Source of the DNA: Magnetofaba australis IT-1
GTDB taxonomy: Bacteria; Pseudomonadota; Magnetococcia; Magnetococcales; Magnetococcaceae
DNA: 64,000 nucleotides
NCBI RefSeq assembly: GCF_002109495.1
Contig: NZ_LVJN01000020.1
Location: forward strand, 1,348,300-1,412,299
Direction of reading: 5' to 3'
Of the stretch, positions 47,664 through 55,876 are shown piece by piece. The notes under the pieces were generated by a model that was not told the DNA's origin, ran no database searches, and worked only from the letters and a program-made list of their open reading frames with translations. Position numbers and translations under genes: made by a program. Positions within the stretch are counted from its first letter, which is position 1. Every line of letters begins with the position of its first letter.

Positions 47664-49682
47664 TCAACTGCGGGAGAGGTCGGGCGGTTGCTTTTTCAGC
47701 TTGCGCACGAGGAAGCGCGCCGGGTGAACATGGCGCGCCACATCCATGGGTAGGGGCCAGGGGGCGCCCAATAGCGTGGCGACGCACTGGCGCGCCATCA
47801 GTGGACCGGTGAGCAGTCCGCGCGAACCCAGACCGCCCAGCGCAAATAGCCCCGGCGCATAGCGCGCGGCGGGGAAGGGGCCGCCGCGTTTGCCCTGATA
47901 CAGTTTCGCATAATCCGAGATATAGGCGTGGGCGTCCGGCAGCGGCCCGCTCACCGGCAGATGGTCCGGGGTGGCGGCGCGCAGGGCGGCGCGCCCCCCG
48001 GCGGAAGTCTCTGGCAGGATGTCGGCCAGCGCGGGCCACTGGTCGCGCGGCTGTTGCAGATTGAAGGCGTGGTCGGCGGCGTGGAGCGTGCGCCACGCGG
48101 CGTCGGACGGGTTATCCCATGGGGCAAATGTAGCGCCCAGCACTTGTCGGGTCTGTCCCTGCTCATCAATATAGGGCGGAGTGAGGTAGCCGCCGAACAG
48201 CGCGCCGCTCCGCTGCGCGCGGGTGGCCCTGGGGGTGAGCAGACTCAACTGGCCGCGCATCGCTTGCAGCGGCAGATCCGGCGCGATAGGGCCGCCAGTG
48301 GCGCCCAGCGCGGAGATCACCGCCGCTGCTTCGGCGATGACGCCGCCATCGGCGTCGCGCAGAATCCAGGTCTCGCCATGGCGCGCAATGGCGGCGACTT
48401 CCCGCCCCAAGCGTTGTGGCGCGCTATTGGCCAGCCATTGGCACAGACGCCCGGGCCACAGACAGCCCGCCTGGGCGTACCAGATCCCCTCTTGCTGCGC
48501 GGGCAGGCCACTGAGGGCGCGCGCCTGTGCGGGCGTCACCCGCCGCGCCTGATCCTCTGGCCACCCGGCGTTGCTCAACATGCGCCCAAAACGCCCCGCC
48601 TCCTTCTCATCTTCCGGCAGTTGCAGAATGCCGCCGCGCTGGCGCCAGATGACGGGATCGTCAGCGTAGGCGCGTTCGTAGAGATTCAGCGCCGCCACCC
48701 AGGCCATGGCGTGCAATCGGTTGTCGGCGCACTGCTCCAGGGTCAGGCGCGGCATGAAGATGCCTGAGGGGTTGCCGGACGCCTCCTGCCCCACGGCGGC
48801 GTGACGGTCGATCAGAATGACTTCGCGTCCAGCCTGTCGCAGCAGATGGGCGCTGGCGCACCCGGCCACCCCGGCGCCAATGATGGCGATGGGGCCGTCC
48901 GGCCTGGGGGCTTCGCTGGGAGCGAACCAGGGCTCGGCGTAGGACGGCGTCGGCGCGTCGGCGCGGTAGGTTCCAATCAAGCGTTCGCGCTTGTCGCCAA
49001 AGCCGGGCGTTTTGGCCATGGCGAAACCGAGCGACTCCAAGTCGCGTCGCACCTGCCCCACGGCGGTGAAGGTGGCCAGTTTTGCGCCGGGGGCGGAGAG
49101 GCGGGCGATCTGCCGCAACACCGCTGGGCGCCACATCTGCGGATTGCGCGCCGGGGCGAACCCATCCAGATACCAGGCATCCACGCGGGCGGTGGGCGGC
49201 AGGCAGAGATTGGCCAGCATCGCTTCCGCCTCGCCCAAAAGGAGATGCAGCGTGATGCGCCCACTGGCCAAAACCAGGGTGTGAAATCCGGGGATGGCGG
49301 GCGGCCACTGCGCGATCAACTCCGCAGCGACGTCGCTGAGGCCGGGGAACGCCCCCAAAGCGCGCCGCAGCTGCTCGGCGCTGAGGGGGAACGCCTCGAC
49401 TGAGACAAAGTGGAGCCGCGCCGAAGGCGGCATGCTCTGCAGCCACAGTTGCGCGGTGAGCAGAAAGTTCAGCCCCGTGCCAAAGCCGGTTTCGCCAACG
49501 ACAAAGCGCGCGCGTCCGCGCCAGGATTCGGGCAGCCCCACGCCATCGAGAAACACCGCGCGCGACTCCGCCTCCCCATGTTCGGGATTGAAATAGATAT
49601 CGCCGAACGCCTCGCTGAAGGGGGCGTCGCCGTCGCGCCAACTCAATTGCGGCGCTTGCGGGTGGTGGTTGGCGTCAGACAT
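47664..49682 (-). CDS. mnmC: Bifunctional tRNA 5-methylaminomethyl-2-thiouridine synthase MnmC
   Basis: 672 residues from ATG 49682; the longer frame runs into the upstream gene. The N-terminal MnmC2 methyltransferase domain shows SEAFGDIYFNPEHGEAES, VGETGFGTGLNFL and DAWYLDGFAPARNPQMW. The C-terminal MnmC1 FAD oxidoreductase has AIIGAGVAGCASAHLLRQAG and the late LGGLGSRGLLTGPLMA. The enzyme completes mnm5s2U at the tRNA wobble position. It overlaps the transporter gene by 8 bp and is likely co-transcribed with it. Confidence 0.94.
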   Translation of the reverse strand: MSDANHHPQAPQLSWRDGDAPFSEAFGDIYFNPEHGEAESRAVFLDGVGLPESWRGRARFVVGETGFGTGLNFLLTAQLWLQSMPPSARLHFVSVEAFPLSAEQLRRALGAFPGLSDVAAELIAQWPPAIPGFHTLVLASGRITLHLLLGEAEAMLANLCLPPTARVDAWYLDGFAPARNPQMWRPAVLRQIARLSAPGAKLATFTAVGQVRRDLESLGFAMAKTPGFGDKRERLIGTYRADAPTPSYAEPWFAPSEAPRPDGPIAIIGAGVAGCASAHLLRQAGREVILIDRHAAVGQEASGNPSGIFMPRLTLEQCADNRLHAMAWVAALNLYERAYADDPVIWRQRGGILQLPEDEKEAGRFGRMLSNAGWPEDQARRVTPAQARALSGLPAQQEGIWYAQAGCLWPGRLCQWLANSAPQRLGREVAAIARHGETWILRDADGGVIAEAAAVISALGATGGPIAPDLPLQAMRGQLSLLTPRATRAQRSGALFGGYLTPPYIDEQGQTRQVLGATFAPWDNPSDAAWRTLHAADHAFNLQQPRDQWPALADILPETSAGGRAALRAATPDHLPVSGPLPDAHAYISDYAKLYQGKRGGPFPAARYAPGLFALGGLGSRGLLTGPLMARQCVATLLGAPWPLPMDVARHVHPARFLVRKLKKQPPDLSRS

Positions 49683-50610
49683 CGGCGGCGCGCTCCCGGG
49701 GTTTGCGTAGCAGCACCACCGAGAAGTTGCTGCCGACGATGACAATGGCCCCTGTGATGGTGTCGGCGTCAGGGATTTCGCCAAACAAAGCGAACCCCAG
49801 CGCCACGGCGAATAGCAGTTTGGCGTAGTCGAAGGGGGTGACCACGGTGGCTTCGCCCTCGGCGTAGGCGCGCACCATGGCCGACTGCGCGCCGGTGGCG
49901 ATGACGCCCACCGCCGCCAGCATGAGCCACTCCATCCCGGTGGGGTCGCGCCAGGCCCACAGACCCAGCGGCAGCATGATCAGAGTGGCGGCGATGGAGA
50001 AGCGGCCCACGATGGTGAGCGTCGCCTCGGTGGGGGTGAGGCGAGCGATGATCACCCGCACTCCGGCGATAAAAAACGGACTGGCGATGGCCAGCCACAG
50101 GTGGGAATCGAACCGCTCCACGCCGCTCGGTCGGGCGATGAGCAGCACCCCGGCAAAGCCCGCCGCCGTGGCCAGGGCGCGGCGCCAATCCGCCGGTTCG
50201 CCCAGGAACAGAGCCGCCAGCACGATCATGCACAGCGGGGTGGTGAATGACAGCGCCGTCACCTGCGCCAGCGGCAGCACCGCATAGGCGTAGTAGGTGG
50301 TCCCCATAGCCGCCACGCCCATGGCGGCGCGGGCCAGGTGCATGCCGGGGCGCGACGTGCGCAGCAGCGCGCCGCCATTGCGCAACAGAATCGGCGCAAG
50401 AAACAGCATCCCGGCCACGCCGCGAAAGGCGATGATCTGGAACGGATGCAGATGCTCGCCCAACTGTTTGACCAAGGTGGCGATCAGCGTGAAGCAGAAG
50501 CCCGCCAGCAGCATCCAGGCGATGCCGCGCAGATTGGCCGAGGCGTTGCGCCAACGACTGTGCAGACGTTGTGCGGGGGGCAGGCTCAGAATGTGGGCGA
50601 TGGCGTTCAT
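49675..50610 (-). CDS. DMT-superfamily (EamA) transporter
   Basis: 311 residues, ten TM segments in two EamA repeats. The first repeat includes GIAWMLLAGFCFTLIATLVK and RGVAGMLFLAPILL, and the second ends AVALGFALFGEIPDADT. This type exports small metabolites or amino acids. The substrate is unknown. It is the upstream gene of the mnmC pair. Confidence 0.87.
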   Translation of the reverse strand: MNAIAHILSLPPAQRLHSRWRNASANLRGIAWMLLAGFCFTLIATLVKQLGEHLHPFQIIAFRGVAGMLFLAPILLRNGGALLRTSRPGMHLARAAMGVAAMGTTYYAYAVLPLAQVTALSFTTPLCMIVLAALFLGEPADWRRALATAAGFAGVLLIARPSGVERFDSHLWLAIASPFFIAGVRVIIARLTPTEATLTIVGRFSIAATLIMLPLGLWAWRDPTGMEWLMLAAVGVIATGAQSAMVRAYAEGEATVVTPFDYAKLLFAVALGFALFGEIPDADTITGAIVIVGSNFSVVLLRKPRERAADV

Positions 50611-50682
50611 ACAGCGGAGCTTCAGGTTGGCGGAGCGCAGCGCGCTCCAGGAGCGTCAGAGTTGGCTATGGGGCGGAAATTG

Positions 50683-51273
50683 TCAACGCTGCGCAGCGGG
50701 GAGCTGGCCACACACCGCCAGCAGGGCGCGTCCGGCGGCGATGCTCTGCGCATCGCCGGTCATCTGGTAGCGCACGATCATCCCTTCAATGGCCACCATG
50801 GCCGCCGCTGCGCGCATCTGCGGTTCATCCAAGCCCAACTGTTGCGCCAACGCCGCCACCCAGTCGGCCAGCTCCTGTTTATGCCGCATCACCACCCCGC
50901 GCACTGCCGGGTCCAACGCTACGCCGCCCTCGGCCATGGCGTTGATGAAGGCGCAGCCGCGATAGCTGGGCTCGGCGAACCACTCGGCCAGGGCGTCGGC
51001 GATGGCGGTGAGGCCACAGTTGGGATCGGTCTGTAGGCGTTGCTTCACAGCGGCTTGGAACCATTCCATCCAGCGCGTATGGCGCTGCTCAAGAAACGCC
51101 ACGATCAACGCATTCTTGCTGGGGAAGTTGCGGTAGAAGGACATCTTCGCCACCCCGGCTTCGGCGATGATGCGGTCGATGCCCACGCCCCGCAATCCCT
51201 CCTGATAGAACAGGCGGCTGGCGGTCTCCAATAGGCGGTCGCGGGCGCTTTTGCGCTCAGTGGTTTGCGGCAT
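50683..51273 (-). CDS. TetR/AcrR-family repressor
   Basis: 196 residues. The N-terminal helix-turn-helix (RLFYQEGLRGVGIDRIIAEA, KMSFYRNFPSKNALI) is clear, and the C-terminal ligand domain follows the YcdC-like pattern. It is divergent from the DUF1348 gene, with two dyad operators between them. It most likely represses both genes and responds to a small ligand. Confidence 0.92.
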   Translation of the reverse strand: MPQTTERKSARDRLLETASRLFYQEGLRGVGIDRIIAEAGVAKMSFYRNFPSKNALIVAFLEQRHTRWMEWFQAAVKQRLQTDPNCGLTAIADALAEWFAEPSYRGCAFINAMAEGGVALDPAVRGVVMRHKQELADWVAALAQQLGLDEPQMRAAAAMVAIEGMIVRYQMTGDAQSIAAGRALLAVCGQLPAAQR

Positions 51274-51307
51274 GGGGGCTCCTCAAGATTCAGAAAAACA
51301 TCTTGAC

Positions 51308-51349
51308 AGACAGATCTGTCTCATACAAGAGTGAGACAAGTCTGTCTCA
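51308..51349. promoter_or_regulatory. Twin TetR operators
   Basis: Site 1 is a perfect 14 bp palindrome (AGACAGATCTGTCT, 51308-51321). Site 2 has arms TGAGACA / TGTCTCA (51332-51349) around a 4 bp spacer. Both share the half-site TGTCTCA. A TTGACA at 51303-51308 (plus strand) overlaps site 1 and would be blocked by a bound repressor. Confidence 0.75.
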
Positions 51350-51388
51350 TCCGTTTGCGAAACTATTTCACTCTGAAGGAGAGAGCTC

Positions 51389-51868
51389 ATGACCACAGCA
51401 GAACAACCGCGTCCGCCGCTGCCGCCATTCAACCAACAGACAGCGCAGCAGAAGGCGCGCATGGCCGAAGACGCCTGGAACGGGCGCGATCCCCATAAGG
51501 TGGCGCAGGCCTACACCGAGCAGAGTCAGTGGCGCAATCGCGCGGAATTCATGCAGGGGCGGGAGCAGATTGAAGCGTTCCTGCAGCGCAAATGGGCGCG
51601 GGAGTTGGCGTATCGTTTGATCAAGGAGGCGTGGGCCTGGAGCGATAATCATATCGCCGTGCGTTTCGCCTATGAGTGGCGCGATGATTCCGGCCAGTGG
51701 TATCGCTCCTATGGCAACGAGAACTGGGAGTTTGCCGCCGATGGACGCATGCAGCGTCGTATCGCTTCCATCAACGATCTGCCCATTGCCGAGGCCGAGC
51801 GCAAATTTCATTGGCCCCAAGGTCCGCGTCCGGCGGATCACCCAGGCTTGACCGAATTGGGGCTGTAA
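51389..51868 (+). CDS. DUF1348 (NTF2-like) protein
   Basis: 159 residues. The pattern [34 protein letters not shown] and SYGNENWEF marks the DUF1348 family, which has the SnoaL/NTF2-like cone fold. This family is often paired with a TetR regulator, as here. Enzyme activity is unknown; a GAAGGAGAG ribosome site precedes the ATG. Confidence 0.88.
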   Translation: MTTAEQPRPPLPPFNQQTAQQKARMAEDAWNGRDPHKVAQAYTEQSQWRNRAEFMQGREQIEAFLQRKWARELAYRLIKEAWAWSDNHIAVRFAYEWRDDSGQWYRSYGNENWEFAADGRMQRRIASINDLPIAEAERKFHWPQGPRPADHPGLTELGL

Positions 51869-51883
51869 TCGCGCCGGGTCGCC

Positions 51884-51912
51884 TTGGCGTGGGGCGTGGT
51901 CCGGCGTATGCT
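51884..51912 (+). promoter_or_regulatory. Candidate promoter of cobC-cobU
   Basis: TTGGCG (51884-51889), a 17 bp spacer and TATGCT (51907-51912), with the ATG at 51947. No cobalamin riboswitch fits in the short leader. Confidence 0.45.
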
Positions 51913-51946
51913 CACGCACGCTACGCCACCACTCCAGGGAGTCCCA

Positions 51947-53014
51947 ATGACCGTCAGCGCTCTTAAGATTCGTCAATCCCCCGCGCTTGCTCCAGTGTTG
52001 GACAGGCTTGAGCATGGCGGAAATTTGGAGCAAGCGACAGAGTGGTTTGGGGTTCCCGCAGGCGGTTGGCTGGATCTCTCCACCGGCATTAATCCTGTTG
52101 CATACACAGCGCAGGGCGCGCCGCCCACTGAATGTTGGCGCCGCTTGCCGGAGGCGGGGCGTGAGACGCTGCTGGCTGCGGCGCGGCGTTACTACGGCGC
52201 GGCGTCCCTCATAGCGGCGGCGGGGTCGCAGGCGATCATCCAGGCGCTGCCGCAGCTGTGGCGCGCTGCGCTGACGGTGGGCGTGCTGGCGCCCAGTTAC
52301 GCCGAACACGCAGCAGCATGGCGCAATGGCGGTCACACGGTGCGCTTGCTGCATGGCGCGGCGGTTGACGCCGTCGCCTTGGCGCAGTTGGACGTTCTGG
52401 TGGTGGTGAATCCGAATAACCCCACTGCTCGCCTCTGGCCGGTGGAGCAACTGCTGGCGTGGCGCGACGCCCTGGCGGCTCATGGCGGCTGGTTGGTGGT
52501 GGATGAGGCGTTCATGGATCCCCAACCGGAGCAGTCCGTCCTCCGCGCCCAGAACCTGACGCACATCGTGGCGTTGCGCTCCTTGGGGAAGTTTTTTGGA
52601 CTGGCTGGCGCGCGGGTGGGCTTCGCTGCTGGCGACCTCCAGTTGCTCAACCATTTGGACCAAAGGCTGGGGCCGTGGCGCGTGGCCGGGCCCGCGCAAT
52701 GGGTGGCCGAGCAGGCGTTGAGCGACTCGAATTGGCAGCGTGAGCAGCGTCGCGCATTACCGGATGATAGCGCGCGTTTGGGTGCGCTGTTGCAGATGTT
52801 TGGGCTGGAGCCCAGCGGCGCCACGGCGCTGTTTCAGTGGGTTGAATCATCCCAAGCCGCCGCTTGGCGCAATGCTCTGGCGCGGCAAGGGGTGTGGGTG
52901 CGTCTGTTCGAGGAGCACAATGGTCTGAGGTTCGGACTGCCAGGCTGTGAGGCGCAGTGGGCGCGGCTGATGGATGCATTGATCGCGGCCCAAGCCGAAA
53001 GGGGAGTGGCGTGA
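51947..53014 (+). CDS. cobC: Threonine-phosphate decarboxylase, cobalamin biosynthesis
   Basis: 355 residues from ATG 51947 with CAGGGAG upstream. It is a class I aminotransferase-fold PLP enzyme: LDLSTGINPVAY, VVNPNNPTARLWP, VVDEAFMDP and the lysine motif SLGKFFGLAGARVGF. The naming varies (CobC in aerobic pathways, CobD in Salmonella). It makes aminopropanol phosphate for the nucleotide loop of B12. It overlaps cobU by 4 bp. Confidence 0.9.
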   Translation: MTVSALKIRQSPALAPVLDRLEHGGNLEQATEWFGVPAGGWLDLSTGINPVAYTAQGAPPTECWRRLPEAGRETLLAAARRYYGAASLIAAAGSQAIIQALPQLWRAALTVGVLAPSYAEHAAAWRNGGHTVRLLHGAAVDAVALAQLDVLVVVNPNNPTARLWPVEQLLAWRDALAAHGGWLVVDEAFMDPQPEQSVLRAQNLTHIVALRSLGKFFGLAGARVGFAAGDLQLLNHLDQRLGPWRVAGPAQWVAEQALSDSNWQREQRRALPDDSARLGALLQMFGLEPSGATALFQWVESSQAAAWRNALARQGVWVRLFEEHNGLRFGLPGCEAQWARLMDALIAAQAERGVA

Positions 53015-53553
53015 GCGCACATCTGATTCTGGGCGGCGCGCGTTCGGGCAAGAGCGCATTGGCGCAACGTCTGGCCGAGCAGAGCGGTCTGGCGGTCACC
53101 TATGTGGCCACGGCGACGCCCTGGTCGGGTGATGAGGAGATGGCGGCGCGCATTGCGCGGCATCAGGCCGATCGCCCAGCGTCATGGGCGTTGGTGGAGG
53201 AGCCCATTGCGCTGGCGGAGGCGCTGCAGCGCCACGCCCGCCCCGATGGCGCGTTGCTGGTGGACTGTCTGACGCTATGGCTCAACAATCTGCTGCTAGC
53301 CGAGGATGAGGCGCTGTTTGCCGTGCAGAAACAGGCGCTGCTTGATGTGCTGCCCTCTCTACCCGGACAAACGCTGTTGGTGAGCAATGAGACCGGTCTG
53401 GGGGTGATCCCCATGGGCGAACTGACCCGTCGTTTCGTTGATGAAGCCGGCTGGTTGCATCAAGCGTTGTCGCAGCGCTGCGACAACGTGACCTTGTGCA
53501 TGGCGGGGCTGTCGCTTCCGCTCAAACCCGCGCTTCATACACCCAGCTTGTAG
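53011..53553 (+). CDS. cobU: Adenosylcobinamide kinase / guanylyltransferase
   Basis: 180 residues from GTG 53011, overlapping the cobC stop (GTGA). Motifs are the P-loop LILGGARSGKSALAQRLAE, the active-site HQADRP and VSNETGLGVIPMGELTR. It phosphorylates cobinamide and adds GMP in B12 assembly. Only these two cob genes are here, so the rest of the pathway must be elsewhere. The following 215 bp (53554-53768) contain only a weak long-loop hairpin (arms 53566-53573 and 53593-53600). Confidence 0.93.
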   Translation: MSAHLILGGARSGKSALAQRLAEQSGLAVTYVATATPWSGDEEMAARIARHQADRPASWALVEEPIALAEALQRHARPDGALLVDCLTLWLNNLLLAEDEALFAVQKQALLDVLPSLPGQTLLVSNETGLGVIPMGELTRRFVDEAGWLHQALSQRCDNVTLCMAGLSLPLKPALHTPSL

Positions 53554-53768
53554 AAATCCAAATTTGCCCGCTTATTCACGGACAATTCACTCAAGCGGGC
53601 GCAATAATTCTCCATACTTCTATTTAATGCCACCCTGACGGCCTGCAGGATATCTGCAAGGTCAGGTTTTGCGCGGCTTGTGTCGGCGCGTGATTTTTCA
53701 TGAGAACGACTGGCTCCATAGCGAGCGGAAAATTCTCCCCCTTATAGAGTAATGATTGGAGGGACAGG

Positions 53769-54857
53769 ATGCTCCCCGGTCGATTCGCTTCCACTTTCCC
53801 CGTATTGGCGCCCCCCACTATGCCCCAGATCGACGAAGTGAAAAAACGTGCGGCGCCGCCTGCCCCTGCGCGTCGTAACAACTCGGCTCCCACCGTGCGC
53901 AGCCAGGAGACCATCGCCACACTGCTGCGCTCCACATTAACCGTGACGCCGCAGACCAAAGCCTCGGAAGTGGCGTCGGCGTTCCAGGCCGACGAGGCGC
54001 TGCGCATTATTGCGGTGCTGGAAAACGGCGCCCCCGTCGGCGCGGTGCACCGCAACAGCTTTATGGCGATCTTCCTCAGTCAATTCGGCCATGATCTGTA
54101 TGGCCGTCGCCCCATTCGCAAATTGATGACCGTTGATCCGATGACGGTCGAAGCGGAAACGCCGCTGGACGCAGCCAGTCGCGCCATCACCCATGACGCC
54201 CTCAAACGCGCAGAGCACGACTTTCTGATCGTGCGCGAAGGCAAATATCTGGGCGTCGGCTATCTGATCGACCTGTTGCAGAAGATCACCGAGTTGCAGA
54301 TCGCCTACGCACGCTACGCCAATCCGCTCACTCTGTTGCCGGGCAACGTGCCCATCTGCGAGGAGATCGATTCGCGTCTGCTCGGGGGCGAGGGGTTCGT
54401 GGTGTGCTATTGCGACTTGGATAATTTCAAGCCTTTCAATGACGCCTACGGCTATGACAAGGGCGATGACGCCATTCGCATCACCGCCGAGTTGCTGACC
54501 TCCTATGTCGATCCACAACAGGATTTTGTCGGTCATGTGGGCGGCGACGATTTCATTCTGCTTATGCGCAGTTCAGATTGGAAAACCCGCGTGCAGAAAG
54601 CGCTTAACGCGTTTGATGAACGCATCGTTCAGCTCTACTCCCCAGAAGATCGCGCGCGCAAAGGCATCGTGGCGGTGGACCGGCGCGGACAGAGCAGTTT
54701 CTTCGGCATCCTCTCCCTCTCGGTGGGAGCGGTGCAGCCCACTGTGGAGTTGTGCCAGAGCCATCATGAGGTGGCTTCGCTGGCGGTGCACGCCAAGAAG
54801 ATGGCCAAACAGACTCCGGGCAGCGTGCTGTTCGTGGATCGTCGTCACACGCCGTAA
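53769..54857 (+). CDS. CBS-pair GGDEF protein (diguanylate cyclase)
   Basis: 362 residues from ATG 53769, after GGAGGGACAGG. Residues about 45-180 contain a CBS pair (RPIRKLMTVDPMTVEAETPL, DFLIVREGKYLGVGYLIDLL), which usually binds adenosyl nucleotides. The C-terminal GGDEF domain has CDLDNFKPFNDAYGYDKGDD and the active loop HVGGDDFILL (GGDDF variant, expected to work). No RxxD inhibitory site precedes the loop. It should make c-di-GMP under control of nucleotide binding. Confidence 0.87.
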   Translation: MLPGRFASTFPVLAPPTMPQIDEVKKRAAPPAPARRNNSAPTVRSQETIATLLRSTLTVTPQTKASEVASAFQADEALRIIAVLENGAPVGAVHRNSFMAIFLSQFGHDLYGRRPIRKLMTVDPMTVEAETPLDAASRAITHDALKRAEHDFLIVREGKYLGVGYLIDLLQKITELQIAYARYANPLTLLPGNVPICEEIDSRLLGGEGFVVCYCDLDNFKPFNDAYGYDKGDDAIRITAELLTSYVDPQQDFVGHVGGDDFILLMRSSDWKTRVQKALNAFDERIVQLYSPEDRARKGIVAVDRRGQSSFFGILSLSVGAVQPTVELCQSHHEVASLAVHAKKMAKQTPGSVLFVDRRHTP

Positions 54858-54955
54858 GCCGCGCCGGGCCTTGGCGCGTCGCCGCGCCGGGGGCATACTG
54901 GTTGTACGCGCCCCGATGGTCGCGGCGCGCGGATTCAGCGGCAAGGAGTCGGAAT

Positions 54956-55279
54956 ATGGTGGTGGTGACCAATCGCATCCCAGTGCACAAGGAGCATTGG
55001 GAGGAGTTCGAAGCCCGTTTCAAGGACCGCGCCGGGCTGGTGGATGGTTGCGCGGGATTCATTCGCAATCTGGTGCTGCGCCCCGAGGGCGACAGCACCG
55101 ACTATCATGTGGTGATGACCTTCTGGGAGGACGAAGCGTCCTTTGTGGCCTGGACCAAGAGCGATGCGTTTGTGCAGGCGCACAAGAAGGCGCGCGAAAC
55201 GCCGCGCGAGTTTTATAAAGGCTCCAACGTCTTCGAAATGTTCAGCGTGATCAGCGATAGCGCCGACAACTCCGCCTGA
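54956..55279 (+). CDS. IsdG/HmoA-like heme-degrading monooxygenase
   Basis: 107 residues from ATG 54956, after AAGGAG. It is a single ABM-fold domain. Asn6, Trp66 and His76 sit one residue off the IsdG triad (Asn7, Trp67, His77), favouring heme degradation over antibiotic oxidation. The start VVVTNRIPVHKEHWEEFEAR also fits. No heme uptake gene is adjacent. Confidence 0.75.
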   Translation: MVVVTNRIPVHKEHWEEFEARFKDRAGLVDGCAGFIRNLVLRPEGDSTDYHVVMTFWEDEASFVAWTKSDAFVQAHKKARETPREFYKGSNVFEMFSVISDSADNSA

Positions 55280-55285
55280 TCGCTT

Positions 55286-55480
55286 CTATTCGGATGGCTC
55301 GCCCTCCTGCTCGACCGCTTCGCTACTGTCGGCGGGCGGGGCGATTCGTCCGCTGCCCTGACACCGTTCACACGGTTCAAAACAGCACCCCTCAAGACAG
55401 CAATCCTCGTTTCCATAGAAGATCTGTCCGCTGCCCCGGCACTGCGGACAGATAATCTCTTCAGTTTGTTCTGTCGTCAT
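55286..55480 (-). CDS. Small protein with DnaJ-type zinc motifs
   Basis: 64 residues with two CxxCxGxG motifs (CPQCRGSG and CERCQGSG) and a Cys-rich centre (EDCCLEGCCFEPC). These resemble one half of the DnaJ zinc domain. It overlaps the next upstream gene by 4 bp (ATGA). It ends with TAG. A zinc-binding or redox role is inferred. Confidence 0.7.
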   Translation of the reverse strand: MTTEQTEEIICPQCRGSGQIFYGNEDCCLEGCCFEPCERCQGSGRIAPPADSSEAVEQEGEPSE

Positions 55481-55746
55481 CTCTCTTTCTCAGGTTCCGT
55501 CAACATGCTGGATTGCGCTAACACCGCGCGAATCTCCGCCACGTGGCACTGACACTGATCAGGCGCGCTGGGAGCCAGGCCGTCATTGGCCATGCGGCAG
55601 CGATCTGAGTGATCGCCATGCCCATGCGGAACCCGCATCAAGACGTGGCGCAACTGCTGCGCCAGGGTCGCCATCTGTGCATAACGCGCCGCTTTCTGCA
55701 TAGGCGAGAGGGGGAGAGCCCCTGTGTTGAATTCGGAATCGCGCAT
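55477..55746 (-). CDS. Small His/Cys-rich protein
   Basis: 89 residues from ATG 55746, after GGAGG; an ATG four codons upstream is less well placed. The centre holds PHGHGDHSDRCRM and DQCQCHVAEIR, a plausible metal site. I do not recognise a family. It is translationally coupled to the DnaJ-like protein. Confidence 0.6.
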   Translation of the reverse strand: MRDSEFNTGALPLSPMQKAARYAQMATLAQQLRHVLMRVPHGHGDHSDRCRMANDGLAPSAPDQCQCHVAEIRAVLAQSSMLTEPEKER

Positions 55747-55812
55747 ACACGCCTCCATTTCGCTACTGGATTATGAATATTTGCATGAATATATCTTGCG
55801 GATGTTTCCATG

Positions 55813-55830
55813 ATGACACGAAAATGTCAT
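55813..55830. promoter_or_regulatory. Dyad upstream of the Na/Pi cotransporter gene
   Basis: ATGACA-N6-TGTCAT is a perfect inverted repeat. TGTCAT also resembles one half of a Pho box (CTGTCAT), but no second direct repeat at the 11 bp spacing is clear. Confidence 0.35.
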
Positions 55831-55876
55831 ACTCGTAACTCAAGCAACTCTTCCTCTTACGCGTATTGGGGGCATT

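Noticed and set aside
51869-51946. Cobalamin riboswitch before cobC
   Set aside because: The leader is too short and has no B12-box-like sequence.
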